This document shows, in pieces, positions 44,986-52,207 of a DNA stretch of 64,000 nucleotides. The position numbers and the translations under genes are program-made. The notes below the pieces were generated by a model that saw only the letters and a program-made list of their open reading frames with translations, was not told the origin of the DNA and searched no databases. Source of the stretch: Streptomyces brasiliensis (lineage in GTDB: Bacteria > Actinomycetota > Actinomycetes > Streptomycetales > Streptomycetaceae); contig NZ_BMQA01000005.1 of the NCBI RefSeq assembly GCF_014647875.1, positions 124,001-188,000 of the forward strand. The letters run 5' to 3'. Every line of letters starts with the position of its first letter. Positions within the stretch are counted from its first letter, which is position 1.

Positions 44986-45744
44986 ATGCCTACTGGCAAC
45001 CCCGAGGGCAAGAAGCAGCCTCCGGAGGAGCAGCGGCTGGGCCCTGTCCTCCGCAGGCGCGGCCAGGTGACGGCGAGCACGACGGACCAGCGGCTGCTGG
45101 ACGCGGGCGGCCCGTCGGACTGGGTCCACACGGACCCCTGGCGCGTGCTGCGCATCCAGTCGGAGTTCATCGAGGGCTTCGGCACGCTCGCCGAACTCCC
45201 GCCCGCGATCAGCGTGTTCGGCTCGGCGCGCACACCCGTGGACTCGTCGGAGTACGACGCCGGCGTGCGCCTGGGCCGCGGGCTGGTCGAGGCCGGCTGG
45301 GCGGTCATCACAGGCGGTGGCCCCGGCGCCATGGAGGCGGCGAACAAGGGCGCCCTCGAGGCGGGCGGCGTCTCGGTCGGCCTGGGCATCGAGCTCCCCT
45401 TCGAGCAGGGCCTCAACCCCTACGTCGACATCGGCCTGAACTTCCGCTACTTCTTCGTCCGCAAGATGATGTTCGTGAAGTACGCCCAGGGCTTCGTGGT
45501 CCTCCCCGGCGGGCTGGGCACCCTCGACGAGCTCTTCGAGGCCCTGACCCTGGTCCAGACCCAGAAGGTCACCCGCTTCCCGATCGTCCTCTTCGGCAGC
45601 GAGTACTGGGGCGGCCTGGTGTCCTGGCTCAAGAACACCCTGGTGGCCCAGGGCAAGGCAGCGGAGAAGGACCTCCTGCTCTTCCACGTGTCGGACGACG
45701 TGGAGGAGGCGGTGGCCCTGGTCTCCAAGGAGGCGGGCCGCTAG
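44986..45744 (+). CDS. LOG-family protein (cytokinin-riboside 5'-monophosphate phosphoribohydrolase type)
   Basis: A 252-residue Rossmann-like protein of the TIGR00730/LOG family. VFGSARTP, the GGGPGAMEAANKGA phosphate loop and the hallmark PGGLGTLDELFEAL are present. Plant and bacterial members release the free base from nucleoside monophosphates; the bacterial substrate here is unknown. ATG 44986 follows GGAGGGAG. M. tuberculosis Rv1205 is the syntenic relative and has been reported to make cytokinins, from memory. Confidence 0.9.
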   Translation: MPTGNPEGKKQPPEEQRLGPVLRRRGQVTASTTDQRLLDAGGPSDWVHTDPWRVLRIQSEFIEGFGTLAELPPAISVFGSARTPVDSSEYDAGVRLGRGLVEAGWAVITGGGPGAMEAANKGALEAGGVSVGLGIELPFEQGLNPYVDIGLNFRYFFVRKMMFVKYAQGFVVLPGGLGTLDELFEALTLVQTQKVTRFPIVLFGSEYWGGLVSWLKNTLVAQGKAAEKDLLLFHVSDDVEEAVALVSKEAGR

Positions 45745-45840
45745 CGCGGGACTTCGGCCGAGGTTCCCTGTGGCCCCTCTTTTCGACGCCCCCGGCACTG
45801 TTGTCACCGCCCGGGGGCTGCCGCCCCCAGCCTCCGCGTC

Positions 45841-45880
45841 GGCCTGAACGGCCTCGTCCTCGAGCGCCGGACGGGCTGGA
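45841..45880. repeat. Interspersed Streptomyces intergenic repeat (GGCCTCGTCCTCGAG family)
   Basis: The 40 bases GGCCTGAACGGCCTCGTCCT and CGAGCGCCGGACGGGCTGGA match, from memory, a sequence that recurs in intergenic DNA of many Streptomyces. It lies between convergent genes. A genome search for copies would confirm it. Confidence 0.5.
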
Positions 45881-45937
45881 TTCTCCGGGGAACCCTTCCA
45901 GCCCACCGAGTCGGCCGGGCGAGGGCAGGGGCCGGGC

Positions 45938-46798
45938 CTATGCCAAGCCCCGCCGCGCGACCCTGGGCTCACGCCACCCCGCGATCGCCCCCACCATCTC
46001 CAGCACCTGCCGGGTCTCCGCAACCTCGTGCACCCGGTACACCCGCGCCCCCAACCACGCCGACACCGCGGTCGTGGCCAGCGTCCCCACCACACGCTCC
46101 TTCACCGGCCGGTCCAGCGTCTCCCCGACGAAGTCCTTGTTGGACAGGGACACCAGCACGGGCCACCCCGTAGCCACCATCTCGTCCAGCCGTCGCGTCG
46201 CCTCCAGACTGTGCCGCGTGTTCTTCCCGAAGTCGTGCCCGGGATCGATCAGCACCGACTCCCGCGGCACCCCGAGGGCCACCGCACGCTCGGCCAGCCC
46301 CACGGTCACCCGGAGAATGTCGGCCATGACGTCGTCGTACGTCACCCGATGCGGCCGAGTCCGCGGCTGAGCCCCGCCCGCGTGCGTACACACCAGCCCC
46401 ACCCCGTACCGCGCCGCGACCTCCGCGAGCCCGGGGTCCACCCCGCCCCACGCGTCGTTCAGCAGGTCCGCCCCGGCCTCGCACACGGCCTCGCCGACCG
46501 AGGCTCGCCACGTGTCCACGCTGATCACCACGTCGGGAAACCGCCGCCGTACCTCGGCCACGAACCCGACCGTCCGCCGCACCTCCTCCTCCGCGCTGAC
46601 CTCGTCCCCCGGCCCGGCCTTGACCCCGCCGATGTCGATGATCGCGGCCCCCTCGGCCACCGCCTGCTCCACGCGCGCGAGCGCCGGCTCGTCACGGAAC
46701 GTGGCTCCCTGGTCGTAGAAGGAGTCGGGGGTCCGGTTCACGATCGCCATGATCACCGGCTCGTGCGGCCCGAATTCCCGCCTGCCCAGCCTGAGCAT
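45938..46798 (-). CDS. folP: FolP2-like dihydropteroate synthase homologue
   Basis: A 286-residue pterin-binding TIM-barrel protein. It keeps IVNRTPDSFYDQG, GAAIIDIGGVKAGPG, DLLNDAWGG and LIDPGHDFGKNT. It departs from true DHPS at known substrate loops: first loop NRTPDSFYD instead of NVTPDSFSD, and HAGGAQPRTRP near residue 140 instead of the usual M-H-x-R type loop. The syntenic M. tuberculosis FolP2 (Rv1207) lacks DHPS activity, as I recall. So a different pterin- or sugar-related role is likely; the genuine folP would be elsewhere. Confidence 0.85.
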   Translation of the reverse strand: MLRLGRREFGPHEPVIMAIVNRTPDSFYDQGATFRDEPALARVEQAVAEGAAIIDIGGVKAGPGDEVSAEEEVRRTVGFVAEVRRRFPDVVISVDTWRASVGEAVCEAGADLLNDAWGGVDPGLAEVAARYGVGLVCTHAGGAQPRTRPHRVTYDDVMADILRVTVGLAERAVALGVPRESVLIDPGHDFGKNTRHSLEATRRLDEMVATGWPVLVSLSNKDFVGETLDRPVKERVVGTLATTAVSAWLGARVYRVHEVAETRQVLEMVGAIAGWREPRVARRGLA

Positions 46799-46974
46799 CC
46801 CCTGTGACCTCTTCTCGTGCGTTCCGGCTTACGACCGCCTGCGACCCTAACTGTCAGCGTCGCATGGCACGATCGGACCCATACACATTCGACAGCGAGC
46901 ACACCGGCTCGAGGTGCCCCACAGGCGCTGCAGGCGAGAGCCGGAAAAGAATGCCGACAAGGGGGCACCCAGCG

Positions 46975-47352
46975 ATGGTCATGTTCTTGTTCCTGGTCCT
47001 CGCGCTGGCCGTCGTGGTCGCCGCGGTGACCCTCGCCGTGGTGGGCGGGGGCGAGAGCGCGCCCCTCCCGGAGGCGGCACCGGAGCGCCTGTGGGACCAG
47101 CTGCCCCCGGACCGCCCGCTCGGCCAGGCGGACGTGGAGAGCCTGCGTTTCCCGCTCGCCGCCCGCGGCTACCGCATGGCGGACGTGGACGACGTCCTCG
47201 GCCGCCTGGGCGCGGAACTCGCCGAGCGGGACGCCCGTATCGCCGACCTGGAGTCGGCCCTGGCCGGAGCCCGGGCCGCCGCCGCGCACACCCCGCATTC
47301 CGCGCCCCGCCACCGCTTCGACAAGCCCGCGCACCCCGAGGACCACCAGTGA
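46975..47352 (+). CDS. Single-pass DivIVA-domain protein
   Basis: A 125-residue protein: membrane helix 3-25 (MFLFLVLALAVVVAAVTLAV), a linker, then the DivIVA-like motif VESLRFPLAARGYRMADVDDVLGRL (about 60-84) and a coiled-coil tail. ATG 46975 has AAGGGGG upstream. The stop overlaps the start of tag (GTGA), so they are coupled. M. tuberculosis Rv1209-Rv1210 has the same pairing. Possibly a small cell-pole or septum factor. Confidence 0.85.
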   Translation: MVMFLFLVLALAVVVAAVTLAVVGGGESAPLPEAAPERLWDQLPPDRPLGQADVESLRFPLAARGYRMADVDDVLGRLGAELAERDARIADLESALAGARAAAAHTPHSAPRHRFDKPAHPEDHQ

Positions 47353-47945
47353 GCGACGGCGCCGCGATCGCCGGGCCGGACGGCGTGCTGCGCTGCCCGT
47401 GGGCGCTGTCGACCGAGGACTACGTGACGTACCACGACGAGGAGTGGGGACGCCCCGTCCACGGCGACGACGCCCTCTTCGAGCGGCTCAGCCTGGAGGC
47501 GTTCCAGTCGGGCCTGTCGTGGATCACGATCCTGCGCCGCCGCCCGGGCTTCCGTACGGCCTTCGCGGACTTCCGGATCGAGAAGGTGGCGGCCTTCACC
47601 GACGACGACCGCGACCGCCTCCTCGCCGATCCCGGCATCATCCGCAACCGCGCGAAGATCGACGCCACGCTCGCCAACGCGCGCGTGCTCGCCGGCTGGG
47701 CCGCCGGCGAGCTGGACGAGCTGATCTGGTCCCACGCCCCGGCCCCTGCGACACGTCCGGCCCCCGAGTCCACCTCCGACGTCCCCGCGGTCACCCCGGA
47801 GTCGACGGCCCTGTCGAAGGCCCTGAAGAAGCGAGGCCTGCGCTTCGTCGGCCCGACGACGGCGTACGCGCTGATGCAGGCGTGCGGTCTGGTCGACGAC
47901 CACCTGGCCGACTGCGCGAGCCGGAACAGAAAAACCGCGAGCTGA
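47349..47945 (+). CDS. tag: DNA-3-methyladenine glycosylase I
   Basis: A 198-residue base-excision repair enzyme that removes 3-methyladenine. It has the zinc-binding residues of Tag: Cys in RCPWA, His in YHDEEWGRP, and His/Cys in DDHLADC near the end. The catalytic Glu is in LSLEAFQSGLSW, and the helix-hairpin-helix is in FVGPTTAYALMQACGLVDDH. GTG 47349 overlaps the DivIVA-like stop. It ends just before repeat element copy 2. Confidence 0.95.
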   Translation: MSDGAAIAGPDGVLRCPWALSTEDYVTYHDEEWGRPVHGDDALFERLSLEAFQSGLSWITILRRRPGFRTAFADFRIEKVAAFTDDDRDRLLADPGIIRNRAKIDATLANARVLAGWAAGELDELIWSHAPAPATRPAPESTSDVPAVTPESTALSKALKKRGLRFVGPTTAYALMQACGLVDDHLADCASRNRKTAS

Positions 47946-47951
47946 CGCCTA

Positions 47952-48013
47952 GTGCTGTGGCCGGGAAGGTTTGCCGGGGGTCGCGAGCCGGTGAACCTTT
48001 CCGGTCACAGCAC
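47952..48013 (+). repeat. 62-base hairpin element, copy 2
   Basis: Same 62 bases as 41691-41752 except one loop base (G for C). Here the palindrome extends by CTA/TAG on both sides (47949-48016), and the right-hand TAG is the stop codon of the minus-strand enoyl-CoA hydratase gene. It fills nearly the whole gap between convergent tag and that gene, in the same orientation as copy 1. Confidence 0.95.
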
Positions 48014-48816
48014 TAGCGGCCCAGGTACTTCGGCTTCTCCTTGTTCACGAACGCCTGGACCGCGATCGTGTGGTCCTCGGACCGTCCCGCCCGCACCTGG
48101 AGCTCCTCCTCCTTGTCGAGCGTCTCGTCCAGGGAATGCGTCAGCCCGTAGGCGACCGCCTCCTTGATCGCCGCGTAGGCCACCGTCGGCCCCTCGGCGA
48201 GCTTGCGCGCGACCCTCTCGGCCTCGGCCCGCAGCTCGGCCGCGGGTACCACCCGGTTGGCGATGCCCAGTTCGTACGCGTCCTGCGCGCTGATGCTGCG
48301 GGGGAAGAGCAGCAGGTCGGCGGCGCGCGCCGGGCCGACGACGCGCGGCAGCGTCCAGGAGATCCCGGAGTCGGCGGTCAGGGCGACACCCGCGAACGAG
48401 GTGTTGAAGGCCGCCGTGTCCGCCACCACCCGGTAGTCGGCCGCGAGCGCGAAGCCGAAGCCGGCCCCGGCCGCGACCCCGTTCACGGCGGCGACGACCG
48501 GCTTGGCCGCCCCGGCGAGGGCCCGCACGATCGGGTTGTAGTGCTCCCGCACCGTGCTCATAGTCTGCCCGGAGCCCGTCTCCCGGTCGGCCGCGAGCAG
48601 CCCGATGTGCTCCTTGAGGTCCTGGCCCACGCAGAACGCCCGGTCCCCGGCCGCGGTCAGCAGCACGGCCCGTACGGCGTCGTCGGCGGCGGCGGTCCGT
48701 ACCGCGTCGCGAAGGGCGACCTTCGTCGCGATGTTCAGCGCGTTCATCGCCTCGGGGCGGTTCAGCGTGATCGTCGCGAGCCCGTCGCTCACCTCGTAGA
48801 GCACGGTGTCGGCCAT
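48013..48816 (-). CDS. Enoyl-CoA hydratase/isomerase family protein
   Basis: A 267-residue crotonase-fold enzyme acting on acyl-CoA. The oxyanion hole is formed by AFCVGQDL and NGVAAGAGFG. The active-site loop FAGVALTADSGISW has Asp where classical enoyl-CoA hydratases have the second Glu, a pattern of PaaG/isomerase-like members. Start ATG 48816. Its stop codon is contributed by the repeat element, so the C-terminus KEKPKYLGR may be native or new. Pathway not evident from neighbours. Confidence 0.88.
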   Translation of the reverse strand: MADTVLYEVSDGLATITLNRPEAMNALNIATKVALRDAVRTAAADDAVRAVLLTAAGDRAFCVGQDLKEHIGLLAADRETGSGQTMSTVREHYNPIVRALAGAAKPVVAAVNGVAAGAGFGFALAADYRVVADTAAFNTSFAGVALTADSGISWTLPRVVGPARAADLLLFPRSISAQDAYELGIANRVVPAAELRAEAERVARKLAEGPTVAYAAIKEAVAYGLTHSLDETLDKEEELQVRAGRSEDHTIAVQAFVNKEKPKYLGR

Positions 48817-49192
48817 GGCACATCCCCTCCGGTGTCGCGGCTCGGGCGAACCGCACGGTACGTCGTCGTCCGATCACAGCATGGCGGAGATCTCCGGCCA
48901 AGGGCCGGACCGGACGTGTGACCTGCGTCAAAGAATTTCGGAACCTATCAGCCTGGGTGGGGTGTCCGTGAGGTGGCGCAGTATCGCAGTCACATCGCCG
49001 AATTGAGTGGTTTTGCTCGCGCGCGTTGCCCAAGCGATGCCGACTGATGTTGGTCATCGGGTCCTGCGATGCGGGATAATGGCTTGGAAGCAATGTGTTC
49101 GATGCCGGTGTCGCGTGTCCCATGCCGGGCCGCGCGTGCCCTCCAGGGCCGTCGGCTTTGACGATGAGCTGGTTTCAGGAAGGGGAACGAGC
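48817..49192. other. Divergent region between the hydratase and DUF3117 genes
   Basis: About 375 bases with no convincing gene. TTGGTC (49050-49055) and GATAAT (49075-49080), spaced 19 bases, form a plausible promoter for DUF3117 with a leader of about 105 bases. GGAAGGGG at 49178-49185 is its RBS. Bases 48920-49020 are A/T-rich. Confidence 0.5.
49050..49080 (+). promoter_or_regulatory. Candidate sigma-70-type promoter of the DUF3117 gene
   Basis: TTGGTC and GATAAT separated by 19 bases. The -10 box is good; spacing is one or two bases longer than ideal. Confidence 0.4.
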
Positions 49193-49360
49193 ATGGCGGC
49201 CATGAAGCCGCGGACGGGCGATGGCCCGCTCGAGGTGACCAAGGAGGGGCGGGGCATCGTCATGCGCGTTCCGCTCGAAGGCGGCGGTCGGCTCGTCGTC
49301 GAGCTGACCCCTGACGAGGCCGAAGCGCTCGGCGACGCCCTCAAGAAGGTCGTCGTCTGA
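49193..49360 (+). CDS. DUF3117 family small protein
   Basis: A 55-residue protein (MAAMKPRTGDGPLEVTKEGR then IVMRVPLEGGGRLVVELTPD, EAEALGDALKK). It is almost invariant in actinobacteria (M. tuberculosis Rv1211). Predicted small beta sheet plus helix, cytoplasmic; function unknown. GGAAGGGG is eight bases before ATG 49193. Followed by a strong hairpin. Confidence 0.93.
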   Translation: MAAMKPRTGDGPLEVTKEGRGIVMRVPLEGGGRLVVELTPDEAEALGDALKKVVV

Positions 49361-49382
49361 CGCGCAAGCGACCATGTCTTTT

Positions 49383-49420
49383 CGGCTGCCCCGGTACCGT
49401 ACGCGGTGCCGGGGCAGCCG
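49383..49420. terminator. Terminator after DUF3117
   Basis: CGGCTGCCCCGGTACC pairs with GGTGCCGGGGCAGCCG (16 positions, one mismatch) over a six-base loop, preceded by TTTT and followed by TATT. It stands between convergent genes and can serve both. Confidence 0.8.
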
Positions 49421-49465
49421 TATTCCGGGAGTGTGTACGGTCCTCACGACACGCGGGCGTGCCGG

Positions 49466-50098
49466 TCAGCGCTTGACCGCGCACAGCAGTCCGTCACCGA
49501 CCGGCAGCAGCGACGGCATCAGCTCCTGGCTCTCCCGCACCGTGCGCAGAAGCTCCCGCAGCCGCAGTACCTCGGTGGGCTGGGGCCCCGAGTCGACGGT
49601 GCGGCCGTTGGCGAAGACGCCCTCGAAGACCACCAGGCCGCCGGGCCTCAGCAGGCGCAACGATTCAGCTAGGTAGTCGAGGTACTCCAGTCGGTCGCCG
49701 TCGCAGAAGACCAGGTCGTAGCCCGCGTCCGCGAGGCGTGGGAGCACGTCCAGGGCGCGGCCCGGGATGAAGCGGGCACGGTTGCTGGCGAAACCGCAGG
49801 CGCGGAAGGCCTGCCGGGCGAACTGCTGGTGCTCCGGCTCGGGGTCCACGGTGGTCAGCACCCCGTCCGGCCGCATGCCGGCCAGCAGATGCATGCCGGA
49901 GACGCCGCAGCCGGTGCCGATCTCGGCGACCGCCTTCGCGCCCACCGAGGCGGCCAGCAACCGCAGGGCGGCGCCCGTGCTGGGCGAGACCGAGCGCAGC
50001 CCGGCCTCGCGGGCCCGTTCGCGGGCCCAGCGCAGCGCGTCGTCCTCGGCGACAAAGGCGTCGGCGAACGCCCAGCTCGTCTGCCGGTTGCCGGTAAT
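49466..50098 (-). CDS. O-methyltransferase (class I, caffeoyl-CoA-type) with ATT start
   Basis: A 210-residue SAM-dependent methyltransferase with AVAEIGTGCGVSGMHLL (motif I), DLVFCDGDRLEYLDYL (metal/SAM site) and LRPGGLVVFEGVFANG. Homologues (Rv1220c) extend about 45 residues before motif I. In this frame the segment ITGNRQTSWAFADAFVAED is preceded by no ATG, GTG or TTG back to an in-frame TAA; an ATT at 50096-50098 lies six bases after the strong SD GGAGAGG. The first ordinary start would be a TTG at 49960, deleting a conserved N-terminus. So an ATT start is proposed. Confidence 0.8.
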   Translation of the reverse strand: MTGNRQTSWAFADAFVAEDDALRWARERAREAGLRSVSPSTGAALRLLAASVGAKAVAEIGTGCGVSGMHLLAGMRPDGVLTTVDPEPEHQQFARQAFRACGFASNRARFIPGRALDVLPRLADAGYDLVFCDGDRLEYLDYLAESLRLLRPGGLVVFEGVFANGRTVDSGPQPTEVLRLRELLRTVRESQELMPSLLPVGDGLLCAVKR

Positions 50099-50151
50099 GA
50101 CCCTCTCCTGTCCCCGTGGTTGCCTCGGCGTGACTGTATCCGTTGCCCACG

Positions 50152-50177
50152 GGAACCCGCAGATGGGACCGGGCGTT
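50152..50177 (+). promoter_or_regulatory. ECF-type promoter GGAAC-N17-CGTT upstream of the sigma factor gene
   Basis: GGAAC at 50152-50156 and CGTT at 50174-50177 with 17 bases between match the consensus of envelope-stress ECF sigma factors. A transcript would start near 50184, about 40 bases before the ATG at 50221. Positive autoregulation by the encoded sigma factor is the simplest reading. Confidence 0.65.
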
Positions 50178-50220
50178 TATAGGGATGAGCCGGTGGTGGA
50201 GGGCGCGACGGGGGTAGGAG

Positions 50221-51117
50221 ATGGAAGAGGACGCCGAGCAAGTGCTGACGCAGCCGCACGAGCCGTATCAGCCCAGATCAAATTCTCGTAAAACCGCTTA
50301 TCCGGAGCTAACGGGCGAGGTGGCTATGGTAGGGGCTCCACTGGACACCACCAGAGCCGACAGGGGAGGTGCGGCTGCGCCTGTGGATCGGGGAGGAGTG
50401 CTGCGGCGCTTTCTCGGGTCGGCAGGCAGGCCGAAATCCGTGAACGACACCGCTGCTGACCACAGCCACGCCGCCGGCAGCCCTGCCGCGGGCGAGGCCC
50501 AGACCGCGACCTTCGCCACCGACGCGGACGGGCAGGCGTGGACTCCGCCCACGTGGGAGGAGATCGTCAGCATGCACAGCGGCCGGGTCTACCGCCTGGC
50601 CTACCGCCTCACGGGCAACCAGCACGACGCCGAGGACCTCACCCAGGAGGTCTTCGTCCGGGTCTTCCGCTCCCTGTCGACGTACACGCCGGGCACCTTC
50701 GAGGGCTGGCTGCACCGCATCACCACGAACCTCTTCCTGGACATGGTCCGGCGCAAGCAGCGCATTCGCTTCGACGCGCTGGGCGAGGACGCGGCCGAGC
50801 GGCTGCCCAGCCGCGAGCCCACGCCCCAGCAGGCTTTCAACGACGCCCACTTCGACGCGGACGTCCAGCAGGCCCTCGACACCCTCGCGCCCGAGTTCCG
50901 GGCGGCGGTCGTCCTGTGCGACATCGAAGGACTGTCGTACGAGGAGATCGCCGCGACCCTCGGTGTGAAGCTCGGCACGGTCCGCTCCCGGATCCACCGC
51001 GGCCGCTCCCAGCTCCGCAAGGCGCTCGCGCACCGGGCCCCCGAGGCGCGCGCGGCCGAGCGCCGGTCCTTCGTGGCCCGCGTTCCCGCTCTGGGAGGAG
51101 GGGGCGCGACCGCGTGA
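50221..51117 (+). CDS. ECF sigma factor, M. tuberculosis SigE-type
   Basis: A 298-residue ECF sigma factor if started at ATG 50221. Region 2 has [20 protein letters not shown] and [20 protein letters not shown]; region 4 has [20 protein letters not shown] and [15 protein letters not shown]. The first 75 residues have poor codon bias and no conservation that I can see, so internal starts at ATG 50326 or a later GTG are possible; the mycobacterial relative also has several starts. Followed by anti-sigma, HtrA and tatB, the same order as sigE-rseA-htrA-tatB of mycobacteria, so it should govern envelope stress. It is not the orthologue of the gene called sigE in S. coelicolor. Confidence 0.93.
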   Translation: MEEDAEQVLTQPHEPYQPRSNSRKTAYPELTGEVAMVGAPLDTTRADRGGAAAPVDRGGVLRRFLGSAGRPKSVNDTAADHSHAAGSPAAGEAQTATFATDADGQAWTPPTWEEIVSMHSGRVYRLAYRLTGNQHDAEDLTQEVFVRVFRSLSTYTPGTFEGWLHRITTNLFLDMVRRKQRIRFDALGEDAAERLPSREPTPQQAFNDAHFDADVQQALDTLAPEFRAAVVLCDIEGLSYEEIAATLGVKLGTVRSRIHRGRSQLRKALAHRAPEARAAERRSFVARVPALGGGGATA

Positions 51118-52073
51118 GTGGATCATGGCCGAAAGCTGCGGGGGGACACCTCGCAGAGCAGCATCTGGGAGACCGGCTCTCCGCCCTGGTGGACGGGGAG
51201 CTCGGTCATGAGTCGCGTGAGCGCGTCCTGGCCCACCTGGCCACCTGTGCCAAGTGCAAGGCCGAGGCGGACGCCCAGCGCCGACTGAAGAACGTCTTCG
51301 CGGAGGCGGCACCCCCGCCCCCCTCCGAGAGCTTCCTGGCCCGCCTCCAGGGGCTCCCCGGGGGAGGTGACCCCGACGCGGGCTCACCGCTGGGCGGAGG
51401 AGCCTTCCTCGGCGGGTCCGCCGAGGAAGGCGTCTTCGACGTGCCCTCGCAGGACCGTTTCGAGTTCGGTTACGTGCCCGTCCGCCCGCACGGCACGTCC
51501 GTGGACCGCGGCTTCCGCATCCACCCCGTCGGCCACCCTTCCGCCGACCGGGGCGCCTCGCGCGGGATGCGGTTCGCGTTCGTCGCGGCGGGGGCGGTGT
51601 CACTGGCCGCGGTCGCGCTGGGCGGCGTGACCACGGGCATCCCCGGTGATTCCGCCGCCGACGCCCGTGGCGGCTCGGGCGCGGGCAGCAATGTCACCCC
51701 GGCGCGTACGGCGGGCTCAGGCGGGGCGACCGAGACGCAGCGCCGGCGCGCCGTCGGACCGCTCCTCGTGCAGGGCACGGTGCTCGGCGCGACACCAGCG
51801 GCACCGACCTCGGTGTCCGCGCCGCTGCTGCCCGGAGTACCGGCGCCGGCCGGTGCGCCGGGCCAGGAGGCCGTGCACAGGCTGACCGCGCCACTGATGG
51901 CCGGTGCGGCCGCCGTATCGCCCCTGATACGGCCGCTCGACACGAACCCGCCGATCGCCCTGACCGCGTGGACCACGACTCCCCAGCCCGCCACGCCCGG
52001 TCTGCTCGCCGCACCCGTCCCCGACACGACCTCCACCCCCTCCGCTTCCTCCGCCTCCCACCCGGCTCCCTGA
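51114..52073 (+). CDS. Zinc-finger anti-sigma factor with membrane helix (RseA-like)
   Basis: A 319-residue protein overlapping the sigma gene by GTGA. The ZAS motif H41-x3-C45-x2-C48 ([13 protein letters not shown]) follows [13 protein letters not shown], the sigma-binding region. One membrane helix lies at about 146-168 ([19 protein letters not shown]), and a long extracellular tail of about 150 residues rich in Ala, Pro and Thr follows. The tail is much longer than in mycobacterial RseA and could sense the cell wall or be cut under stress. Confidence 0.9.
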   Translation: MSGSWPKAAGGHLAEQHLGDRLSALVDGELGHESRERVLAHLATCAKCKAEADAQRRLKNVFAEAAPPPPSESFLARLQGLPGGGDPDAGSPLGGGAFLGGSAEEGVFDVPSQDRFEFGYVPVRPHGTSVDRGFRIHPVGHPSADRGASRGMRFAFVAAGAVSLAAVALGGVTTGIPGDSAADARGGSGAGSNVTPARTAGSGGATETQRRRAVGPLLVQGTVLGATPAAPTSVSAPLLPGVPAPAGAPGQEAVHRLTAPLMAGAAAVSPLIRPLDTNPPIALTAWTTTPQPATPGLLAAPVPDTTSTPSASSASHPAP

Positions 52074-52207
52074 CCGGTCCCTGCGCGACGGCCCACGAAC
52101 CTGGTTGAATCCTGTGAAGTGCCGTGCCCACGGCGGAGATCCGGGGCGCGCAGGAGACATCCGTGGCCCAGCCGACACGCGGGACCGCGGCCGGCCGTGG
52201 GGAGAGC

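Noticed and set aside
44749..46095. 448-codon minus-strand ORF
   Set aside because: Antisense to the LOG-family gene and the end of dapE; contains the intergenic repeat and has biased composition only.
50221..51117. Naming the sigma factor gene sigE
   Set aside because: In Streptomyces sigE denotes a different ECF gene; similarity here is to the mycobacterial SigE.
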